Position numbers and translations under genes: made by a program. Shown here in pieces: positions 1 through 5,166 of a DNA stretch of 13,024 bases. Positions within the stretch are counted from its first letter, which is position 1. Each line of letters opens with the position of its first letter. The notes under the pieces are model-generated. The model made no database searches and had not been told where the DNA came from. It was given only the letters and a program-made list of their open reading frames with translations. This DNA comes from an uncultured Lachnospiraceae bacterium (GTDB lineage Bacteria; Bacillota; Clostridia; Lachnospirales; Lachnospiraceae), in NCBI GenBank assembly GCA_902463835.1, contig CABQGZ010000042.1, positions 1 through 13,024 of the forward strand. The letters run 5' to 3'.

Positions 1-52
1 TTAGCAGTTGTTTATTATTTTAAGAAGCGTCAAAGCATCTAAGGAGGAACGT

Positions 53-952
53 ATGAAAAAAACATTGAAAAAGATAGCCATGCTTGCGATGGCATGTGCA
101 CTGTGTATGGGAATGGTGCTTCCGGCAGCCGCGTCGGAGGCGACAGATAAAGTGGAGGTGTCTTATTCCAAAAAGGTCTGGAATGCAGAAGAGTCCAATG
201 TACCTGGGGCAAAAGTGATCTTTCCGGCAGGCTTTGCAGGTATGCGGATCACGGTTGGCGCCAAGGATCTTGAAGTCACGGCTATCGGCCGATGGTACAC
301 GGCAGGCAGCGCCCTTGCAACCCGCAACTTTATGATTCATGACACGGAAGGCAATCCGGTGCTGGACTATGGGGTTGCTACCTGCACTACAACGGGTGCG
401 GAGGAGGAAGGCTTTGTGTACGCCAATATCGAAGGCGGCGTTACGCTGAAGGCCAACACAAGCTATTATCTCATTTCCGATTACTGGGGAGAGAACGACA
501 AGTTCTATACGGCTTCTGTCACAGAGCATACAGATGCTGCAACCCTGGACGGAATTGCCATTTTGAATCCGGCGACCAACGAGTTTGAGTTCTATGACGC
601 TATGGATATCGGCTGGGGCCCCATGGATTTCAAATATATGGCAGACCCTGGGGATGTGGAACCGGAAAACCCGCCAGAGGATCCGAGTAAGCAGGATACA
701 CCAAAAGACCCGGAACCATCCAAGGATAAAGATAAGACAGAGAATTCCGACAAAGACAAAGATAAGACAAATGACACTGCCAAAGATAAGAACAAGACAG
801 GGACAAATAAAAAAGACAGTGATGCGTCGTCTTCGTCCTGGGTAATTCCTGTGGTGATTGCAGCAGTTGTCGTGATAGCGGCTGTTGCAGCAGTAGTAAT
901 CGTCCGGAAAAAGAAGAAAGCGCCGGAGCAAAAGGAAAAGACAGATAAATAG
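53..952 (+). CDS. Secreted, membrane-anchored surface protein of unknown function
   Basis: A 299-residue protein. The ATG at 53 is preferred over an in-frame ATG at 8 because AAGGAGGA (41-48) lies just upstream and the protein then opens with a textbook signal peptide: basic MKKTLKK, a hydrophobic core to about residue 24, and an AAASEA-like cleavage site. Residues about 30-200 look like a compact beta-rich extracellular domain rich in Gly, Thr and aromatic residues, somewhat reminiscent of DUF4082-type modules, but I do not recognise it firmly. Residues about 205-258 form a Pro/Glu then Lys/Asp-rich low-complexity spacer with repeated KDKDKT-like units. A single membrane helix follows (about 263-284), then a short basic tail (RKKKK). 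This is the architecture of a stalked ectodomain held in the membrane. There is no LPXTG motif, so sortase attachment is not indicated. Function unknown. Confidence 0.85.
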   Translation: MKKTLKKIAMLAMACALCMGMVLPAAASEATDKVEVSYSKKVWNAEESNVPGAKVIFPAGFAGMRITVGAKDLEVTAIGRWYTAGSALATRNFMIHDTEGNPVLDYGVATCTTTGAEEEGFVYANIEGGVTLKANTSYYLISDYWGENDKFYTASVTEHTDAATLDGIAILNPATNEFEFYDAMDIGWGPMDFKYMADPGDVEPENPPEDPSKQDTPKDPEPSKDKDKTENSDKDKDKTNDTAKDKNKTGTNKKDSDASSSSWVIPVVIAAVVVIAAVAAVVIVRKKKKAPEQKEKTDK

Positions 953-967
953 GAAGAGATAAAACAG

Positions 968-1015
968 AAGCATCTGCCTCGCAGCGTGAAAACGTCTGGG
1001 GGCAGATGCTTTTGT
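968..1015 (+). terminator. Rho-independent terminator after the surface-protein gene
   Basis: Perfect 11-base arms (AAGCATCTGCC at 968-978, GGCAGATGCTT at 1001-1011) run into a T-rich tract. The loop holds a small extra pairing (CGT/ACG at 985-994). It lies 15 bases after the stop codon and separates this gene from the aldo/keto reductase. Confidence 0.9.
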
Positions 1016-1041
1016 TTTGCAGAAAATATAGGTACGCCAGA

Positions 1042-1070
1042 TTGAAAAAAAGACATAGTTATGGTAAGAT
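1042..1070 (+). promoter_or_regulatory. Sigma-A promoter for the aldo/keto reductase gene
   Basis: TTGAAA (1042-1047), a 17-base spacer, then TAAGAT (1065-1070), just after the upstream terminator and about 50 bases before the start codon. Confidence 0.7.
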
Positions 1071-1118
1071 GGATGCATGCTTACTAATTTTGCAGACAAT
1101 GAAAGGGGCAAATAATAT

Positions 1119-2036
1119 ATGAAAAATATTATTTTAGGCAAAACGGATATGTCGGTGCCGCAGATTGCAATCGGCTGTATGCGAATGAACCGACTCACAG
1201 TCAGTGAGGCGGAGAGCTTTATAAATACGGCGCTGGAAAAGGGCGCAAACTTTTTTGACCATGCGGATATATACGGTGGCGGAAGCAGCGAGGAAATTTT
1301 TGCGAAAGCAGTAAATATGTCTCCTGAAGTCCGCGAAAGGCTGATCATACAGTCAAAATGCGGAATAAGAAACGGTATGTTTGATTTTTCAAAGGAATAT
1401 ATTATCTCCGCTGTGGACGGAATTTTAAAGCGACTTAAAACGGATTATCTTGACATTTTGCTGCTGCACCGCCCCGACGCCCTGGTGGAACCCCAGGAGG
1501 TAGCGGAAGCCTTTGATAAACTTCACAGCGAGGGCAAGGTGCGGCATTTCGGTGTTTCAAATCACAATCCGATGCAGATAATGCTGCTTGAAAAATACTT
1601 GAATCAGAAAATTGCGGCTAATCAGCTTCAGTTCAGCATAACAAACGCGACGATGGTAACGGCAGGTCTGAATGTCAATATGGAAAATGATGCCGCTGTA
1701 AACCGTGACGGCAGCGTGCTTGATTTTTGCCGTCTGAACGATATAACCGTTCAGCCCTGGTCCCCCTTCCAGTACGGCTTTTTTGAGGGCGTTTTTATCG
1801 GAAGCGACAAATATCCTGCGCTGAATGAAACGCTGGGTGAAATCGCAAAAAAATATGGTGTTTCGCCAGTGACCATTGCCCTCGCCTGGATCCTTCGCCA
1901 TCCGGCAAAAATGCAGCCCGTAATTGGCACTATGAACGAGGGAAGACTTAAGGATTGTCTGAAAGCTGCGGATATCACGCTCACGCGTGAGGAATGGTAT
2001 AAAATCTATCTTTCCGCCGGAAATAGACTGCCATAA
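1119..2036 (+). CDS. Aldo/keto reductase (YdhF-like)
   Basis: A 305-residue NAD(P)H-dependent oxidoreductase of the aldo/keto reductase superfamily, expected to be a cytoplasmic TIM-barrel enzyme reducing aldehydes or ketones. The catalytic tetrad is visible: Asp47 and Tyr52 in DHADIYGGG, Lys80 in IIQSKCG and His117 in LLLHRPD. The signature VRHFGVSNHNP (about residues 141-151) and the C-terminal IGTMNEGRLKDCL cofactor-phosphate region agree. Length and motifs fit the E. coli YdhF type of about 300 residues. The start is set by GAAAGGGG (1101-1108), ten bases upstream. It appears monocistronic, with its own promoter. Its codon use is more AT-rich than that of the following gene, which hints at a separate origin. 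Physiological substrate unknown. Confidence 0.93.
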   Translation: MKNIILGKTDMSVPQIAIGCMRMNRLTVSEAESFINTALEKGANFFDHADIYGGGSSEEIFAKAVNMSPEVRERLIIQSKCGIRNGMFDFSKEYIISAVDGILKRLKTDYLDILLLHRPDALVEPQEVAEAFDKLHSEGKVRHFGVSNHNPMQIMLLEKYLNQKIAANQLQFSITNATMVTAGLNVNMENDAAVNRDGSVLDFCRLNDITVQPWSPFQYGFFEGVFIGSDKYPALNETLGEIAKKYGVSPVTIALAWILRHPAKMQPVIGTMNEGRLKDCLKAADITLTREEWYKIYLSAGNRLP

Positions 2037-2067
2037 GGGGTCAAGGGCAGAATCTTCATTTTGTATA

Positions 2068-2096
2068 TTGCCAAATACGAAAAATTGTACTAAAAT
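2068..2096 (+). promoter_or_regulatory. Sigma-A promoter for the MtmB-like gene
   Basis: TTGCCA (2068-2073), a 17-base spacer, then TAAAAT (2091-2096). It would start transcripts near 2103 and give a leader of about 110 bases containing the hairpin at 2148-2198. Confidence 0.6.
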
Positions 2097-2147
2097 ACGT
2101 CTATAGGAAGCTTTCACATTAAGGAAGCCGCGAAAAACAACATAGAA

Positions 2148-2198
2148 AGGCCGGAGAACCGATTGAAATCTTATTTTATCCTTCTCCGGCCTGTTTTT
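2148..2198 (+). terminator. Terminator-like hairpin in the MtmB-like leader (possible attenuator)
   Basis: Perfect 11-base arms, AGGCCGGAGAA (2148-2158) and TTCTCCGGCCT (2182-2192), are followed by G and five T's (2194-2198). It ends three bases before the AGGAGG ribosome site (2201-2206) of the next gene. It may be the late terminator of the aldo/keto reductase transcript. Because a good promoter lies upstream of it (2068-2096), it may instead act as an attenuator in the leader. The bases CCTGT (2190-2194) can alternatively pair with ACAGG (2199-2203) over the ribosome site. Confidence 0.75.
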
Positions 2199-2211
2199 AC
2201 AGGAGGAGAAC

Positions 2212-3588
2212 ATGGACGCGAAAAAATATCTGGAGCTCTGTGAGCGCAGCCACACCGGCGAGAAGGTGACGAAGGACGATTGGGACATGGACTATATCAT
2301 TGATACGGTTCGTGACATTGTGGACGATTATGAATTTGATTGGGACAAGCAGGTGATTATTCCGGAGGACGATCAGCTCTTTGACGATATGTTCGCAGCG
2401 GCGAAGCGGATGATTCTGGAGACCGGCGTGTACAATATGAGCACCCAGAGGATTATCAAGTTCAGCGAGGAAGAGATTGACGAGGGAATCCGGAACATGA
2501 AGACGGAGCTCACCATGGGGGAGGGCAAGGATGCTTACACCCTGGTAGCCCGCGGCATCGAGGACAGAAGAGAGCCCGCCATCTGGGCCGGCAATCCGGG
2601 CTGTCCCACACCGGAAAAGCTGTATTACCCAATCATCAAGAGTGTGGCCCAGGAGCCGGTGATCGATCTTCTGACCTGCGGCTCTCTTGTGGATGTGGAC
2701 GGCTACGCAGTAAAGAGCGGGGAACCTACGGAGGTCATCGCGGTGCGCCGGGAGCTGGAGTATCTGCACAAGGCCCTTGCGGAGGTGGGAAGACCGGGAA
2801 TGGGACTTCTGGCAGCGGAGAGCGCAGTGACAGAGTCCGGAGATCTGGCTGCGGCCAACGAACGGCGGCTGCGTCCCTGCGACTCTCATCTGGTTGCCAT
2901 GTTCAATGAGCTGATCATCGACAACGGCAATCTGGTGCGTGCCGCAAGCTCTCTGGATTACGGCATGAAGAATGCCTCCCTGGCCTGCACCATGGTGGGC
3001 GGCCTGGGCGGAGACGCGCCGGGCAGCACGGTGGTGATGATCGCCTCCATTCTGGCGGCCAATCTGATCTGTATGGCAGACTATCATCTGTGCCACCCCA
3101 TCCATATTCAGGATGTGGCTACCACAGCCAGGGGCTGTCTGTGGCTGCAGGCGGTTTTGTGTCAGACCTTTGCAAAGAAGGCGCCTGCTATTATCGTGTG
3201 CGACCTGTGGCCTTCCAGCGGAGCCATGACAAAGGAGCTGCTGTACGAGGTGGCGGCCAACTCCATCGTTGTCACCGTATGCGGAGGTCATCTGGAGGGA
3301 CTTGGGGCCGCCAACGGCAACGAGCCCAACGGCACCGGCCTGGAGGTTCGCCTGATGGGCGAGGTGGGCAAGGCTGTGGCGCGCCAGGGCATGACCAGAA
3401 GTCAGGCCAACGAGATCGTGCTGAAGCTGTTGGAGAAGTACGAGCATGTATTCCGTATGGAGGGCGGCAACAAGGGCGTCCGCTTTGATCAGGCCTACGA
3501 CATGGAAACCATCCAGCCGGTGGCTCAATGGCAGCAGATGTATGACGAGGTGAAGGCAGAGCTTACGGAGATGGGAATTCAATTTTAA
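2212..3588 (+). CDS. mtmB-like: MtmB-family methyltransferase lacking pyrrolysine
   Basis: A 458-residue protein, the same length as the monomethylamine:corrinoid methyltransferase MtmB of Methanosarcina and collinear with it as I recall that sequence. Shared blocks include RPGMG, CDSH, NELIID, the H-x-P-x-HI segment, LEVRLMGEVG and the C-terminal YDEVKAELTEMGIQF. In archaeal MtmB the RPGMG block is followed by a residue and then pyrrolysine 202, read from an in-frame UAG. Here that position is Leu200 (CTG, 2809-2811), and there is no in-frame TAG. The residues around pyrrolysine in the MtmB structure also differ: Glu229 becomes Leu227, Glu259 becomes Leu257 and Gln333 becomes Asp331. The protein probably keeps the TIM-barrel fold and may transfer a methyl group to a corrinoid protein from a substrate other than methylamine; that role is inference. 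No corrinoid protein, MtbA, RamA or pyl gene is in the window. The ribosome site AGGAGG (2201-2206) fixes the start. Confidence 0.88.
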   Translation: MDAKKYLELCERSHTGEKVTKDDWDMDYIIDTVRDIVDDYEFDWDKQVIIPEDDQLFDDMFAAAKRMILETGVYNMSTQRIIKFSEEEIDEGIRNMKTELTMGEGKDAYTLVARGIEDRREPAIWAGNPGCPTPEKLYYPIIKSVAQEPVIDLLTCGSLVDVDGYAVKSGEPTEVIAVRRELEYLHKALAEVGRPGMGLLAAESAVTESGDLAAANERRLRPCDSHLVAMFNELIIDNGNLVRAASSLDYGMKNASLACTMVGGLGGDAPGSTVVMIASILAANLICMADYHLCHPIHIQDVATTARGCLWLQAVLCQTFAKKAPAIIVCDLWPSSGAMTKELLYEVAANSIVVTVCGGHLEGLGAANGNEPNGTGLEVRLMGEVGKAVARQGMTRSQANEIVLKLLEKYEHVFRMEGGNKGVRFDQAYDMETIQPVAQWQQMYDEVKAELTEMGIQF

Positions 3589-3600
3589 AATTGTGCAAGG

Positions 3601-3640
3601 AGCCGGCGGGAGAAAAGTTATTCCGCCGGCTTCTGATTTG
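3601..3640 (+). terminator. Probable terminator after the MtmB-like gene
   Basis: GC-rich arms AGCCGGCGG (3601-3609) and CCGCCGGCT (3623-3631), extendable by a G-T and an A-T pair, lie 12 bases past the stop codon. The trailing sequence (TCTGATTTG) is only moderately T-rich, so termination may be incomplete. Confidence 0.7.
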
Positions 3641-3696
3641 CCGCTAGCATCGACAGGGCACATCCATAAAGTCTCCGATAGATTTCGTAAAAAATA

Positions 3697-3725
3697 TTGC
3701 AATGCAGAATCATTTGTGATACAAT
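3697..3725 (+). promoter_or_regulatory. Promoter of the putative toxin-antitoxin-like pair
   Basis: TTGCAA (3697-3702), a 17-base spacer, then TACAAT (3720-3725) with an extended TGA just before it. The -10 element lies inside the palindrome at 3707-3745. Confidence 0.7.
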
Positions 3726-3745
3726 AAATGTATCACAAATGATTC
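3707..3745. promoter_or_regulatory. Palindromic operator over the promoter
   Basis: A perfect inverted repeat with 17-base arms (GAATCATTTGTGATACA and its complement) and a 5-base centre (ATAAA). It covers the -10 element and the expected transcription start, the usual place for a repressor that blocks RNA polymerase. It is not followed by a T tract, so it is not an intrinsic terminator. The obvious candidate binder is the XRE protein encoded at 4429-4695, giving autoregulation; this is inferred from position. Confidence 0.75.
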
Positions 3746-3793
3746 GAACAGAGTTATAAAATATATTTTCTACGAATAAAAGAGGGAAAGTCG

Positions 3794-4318
3794 ATGGATC
3801 GGAAAATCAATATCATTGAGGATCTGGATGGAAATAAAATTGTCATGATTCATGATATTCGGTTTAAGGGAAAGCGGAAGATTAATTGGAGTGAGGTAGA
3901 GCAGTATTTAAAAGAATATGTCGGCAGTTACTATGAGATTAGTGAAACTTCCGAACAGATATATATTGGCAATGATTTCCCAGATGAATTTACGAATTCT
4001 ATGGATACGGCACGATTGAAGGGAACACTTGCGAAGGCCAAAGCAAATGCGGCGCAAGGCTTGCCAGAATTGATACAGATTGCTACAAACAGATCATGTT
4101 CGCCTAATTATGAGTTAAAGCACAAGAAAAATGCCAGATATGGATGGTATAGATATGACTCAAGGTTTGCTTTGCCGGTATATGATGAGCAGGGAAGCAT
4201 TGAAAGATATAATGTTTTTGCTGTGCGAATGTTGGTAAGACACGATGACAATGGAAAAAAATATTTATATGATATGCTGAGAGTAAAAAAAGAAACGAGC
4301 ACCCCGCTTGAGCAATAG
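3794..4318 (+). CDS. Phage polyvalent-protein nuclease-like domain protein (putative toxin)
   Basis: A 174-residue soluble protein without signal peptide or membrane helix. The C-terminal part (about residues 70-170) contains QGLPELIQIATNR, K109-H110, GWYRYDSRFALPVYD (117-131), YNVFAVRMLVRHDDNGKKYLYD and KKETSTPL. I associate this pattern with the Barnase/EndoU/colicin E5-D/RelE-like nuclease or LPD3-type domains at the ends of large phage polyvalent and MuF proteins. The match is from memory and the family name is uncertain. Here the domain stands alone, with about 70 residues before it. The ribosome site AGAGGGA (3781-3787) supports the start. It is followed 110 bases later by an XRE protein, and both lie behind a palindromic operator, which suggests toxin and antitoxin. 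Base composition is low: one sampled 60-base line (4081-4140) is 35% GC, against 65% for a line (3361-3420) in the MtmB-like gene. Confidence 0.6.
   Translation: MDRKINIIEDLDGNKIVMIHDIRFKGKRKINWSEVEQYLKEYVGSYYEISETSEQIYIGNDFPDEFTNSMDTARLKGTLAKAKANAAQGLPELIQIATNRSCSPNYELKHKKNARYGWYRYDSRFALPVYDEQGSIERYNVFAVRMLVRHDDNGKKYLYDMLRVKKETSTPLEQ
4287..4303 (+). repeat. 17-base direct repeat, copy 1
   Basis: AAAAAGAAACGAGCACC, inside the 3' end of the 174-residue gene, where it encodes KKETST. An identical copy occurs at 4388-4404. Confidence 0.85.
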
Positions 4319-4387
4319 CTGTACGGTCGAAAAACCCATTTCTTTTCAACTATTATATATTAGAACGGGGAAGAAGTCAAGGAAAAT

Positions 4388-4404
4388 AAAAAGAAACGAG
4401 CACC
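4388..4404 (+). repeat. 17-base direct repeat, copy 2
   Basis: Exact copy of 4287-4303, shifted by 101 bases, in the gap before the XRE gene. In the frame that reads KKETST a stop codon (TAA, 4387-4389) lies at its left edge, so it is not part of a longer open frame. It may be the scar of a duplication or of a lost tandem copy of the upstream gene. Confidence 0.85.
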
Positions 4405-4428
4405 TATACAAAAAGCAGGAGGAAAACC

Positions 4429-4695
4429 ATGGACTATACCATCCAAAGCGAAAATTTTTCAGCGGTCATTGAGCAGTACAAGCAGGAGCTTAGCACTGAT
4501 ATCGTCGATGAACTGGTACGGATTCGCAAGGAAAAGAAGATGACCCAGCAGGACATTGCCGACATCACCGGAATGAAGCGTCCGAACATTGCAAGGATAG
4601 AAGGTCGAAAATTCACCCCAACCCTGGATGTGCTGGTGCGTTATGCGGAAGGGCTGGGAATGAAGCTGCATATGGAGCTTCGCCAGAAGGAATAG
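4429..4695 (+). CDS. XRE-family helix-turn-helix protein (putative antitoxin)
   Basis: An 88-residue DNA-binding protein. Residues about 26-80 form a Cro/C1-type helix-turn-helix: LVRIRKEKKMTQQDIADITGMKRPNIARIEGR, with TQQDIADITG as first helix and turn and KRPNIARIE as recognition helix, then FTPTLDVLVRYAEGLG. The size and the C-terminal MKLHMELR strand fit HigA-type antitoxins. CAGGAGG (4416-4422) sets the start. The likely partner is the 174-residue protein upstream, and the likely target is the palindrome at 3707-3745; both are inferred from context. In HigBA-type systems the toxin gene also comes first. It could instead be a solitary transcription regulator. No terminator follows except the palindrome at 4714-4760, which also serves the next operon. 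Confidence 0.85.
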   Translation: MDYTIQSENFSAVIEQYKQELSTDIVDELVRIRKEKKMTQQDIADITGMKRPNIARIEGRKFTPTLDVLVRYAEGLGMKLHMELRQKE

Positions 4696-4707
4696 GAAAC
4701 TTCTATC

Positions 4708-4736
4708 TTGACAAAAAAGGTTTATTGTTATAAACT
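4708..4736 (+). promoter_or_regulatory. Promoter of the blaI-blaR1-like operon
   Basis: Consensus TTGACA (4708-4713), followed at 17 bases by TAAACT (4731-4736), or at 15 bases by TATAAA (4729-4734). The -10 region lies entirely inside the palindromic operator. Confidence 0.7.
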
Positions 4737-4760
4737 AGGTTTATAACAATAAACCTTTTT
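4714..4760. promoter_or_regulatory. Nested palindromic operator, probable BlaI-type binding site
   Basis: A perfect inverted repeat with 22-base arms (4714-4735 and 4739-4760) and a 3-base centre (TAG). Each arm contains its own dyad: GTTTAT-TGTT-ATAAAC (4720-4735) and GTTTAT-AACA-ATAAAC (4739-4754). This gives two repressor-sized sites with centres 19 bases apart. It overlaps the promoter and sits 38 bases before the repressor gene, as expected for BlaI/MecI autoregulation. The right arm ends in CCTTTTT, so the element could also terminate transcripts from the XRE gene. Confidence 0.85.
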
Positions 4761-4797
4761 GCATACATGAAGAGGAGAAAAGAAAGAAGGAAGAGAT

Positions 4798-5157
4798 ATG
4801 GAGATACAAAAAATTGCCGATGGAGAATATCGCTTTGCCCAGCTGGTGTGGGAGCAGGAGCCCATCAATTCTACTGCCCTGGTGAAGCTGTCCGCAGAGC
4901 AGCTGGGCTGGAAGAAAGCAACCACCTACACGGTGCTGCGCAAGCTCTGTGAGAAGGGAATATTGAAGAATGAGAATGCCACCGTAACGTCCCTCGTGAA
5001 GAAGGAGGAGGTCCAGAAGCAGGAGAGCGAAGCGCTGCTGGAAAAGAGCTTTGGCAATTCCCTTCCGGCCTTTCTGGCGGCCTTTTTGAAGGATCGGAAG
5101 CTGACAGCTCAGGAGGCCCAGGAATTGAAACAGATGATCGAAGACGCCGCACGTTAG
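4798..5157 (+). CDS. blaI: BlaI/MecI/CopY-family transcriptional repressor
   Basis: A 119-residue winged-helix repressor, close to the usual 120-130. The N-terminal DNA-binding domain spans residues 1-75: FAQLVWEQEPINSTALVKLSAEQLGWKKATTYTVLRKLCEKGILKNE, with KKATTYTVLRKLCEKG as the recognition helix. The C-terminal dimerisation part holds FGNSLPAFLAAFLKDRKLTAQEAQELKQMI. Proteins of this family dimerise on palindromes over their own promoter and are released after cleavage triggered by a BlaR1/MecR1 partner. Such a partner is encoded nine bases downstream, and a fitting palindrome lies upstream. The start follows AGAAGGAAGA (4784-4793). The stop codon is part of the ribosome site of the next gene (TAGGAGG), which suggests coupled translation. 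The inducer may not be a beta-lactam. Confidence 0.92.
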   Translation: MEIQKIADGEYRFAQLVWEQEPINSTALVKLSAEQLGWKKATTYTVLRKLCEKGILKNENATVTSLVKKEEVQKQESEALLEKSFGNSLPAFLAAFLKDRKLTAQEAQELKQMIEDAAR

Positions 5158-5166
5158 GAGGTTTTT

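Noticed and set aside
20..1348. Long minus-strand open frame covering the surface-protein gene and part of the aldo/keto reductase
   Set aside because: It crosses a strong terminator and two well-supported plus-strand genes, and its protein is a Cys/Phe/Ile/Arg-rich run without family likeness.
2212..3588. Pyrrolysine-encoding UAG in the MtmB-like gene
   Set aside because: The frame has no internal TAG; it ends in TAA, and the pyrrolysine position is a CTG leucine codon.
2197..3702. Long open frame of about 500 codons on the minus strand, antisense to the MtmB-like gene
   Set aside because: It is a mirror of the GC-rich codons on the plus strand. It has no recognisable domains, and its His/Arg-rich low-quality protein and lack of a ribosome site mark it as spurious.
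3707..3745. The palindrome as an intrinsic terminator
   Set aside because: No T tract follows, the arms are AT-rich, and a promoter -10 element lies inside it.
4714..4760. The inverted repeat as a CRISPR repeat pair or transposon end
   Set aside because: Only a 3-base centre separates the arms, there are no further copies, and no transposase or cas gene is nearby. The position over the promoter of a BlaI-type gene explains it better.
4767..4952. Short open frame beginning upstream of the BlaI-type gene
   Set aside because: It overlaps the repressor in another frame, its protein is Arg/Lys-rich without known features, and it covers the repressor's ribosome site.
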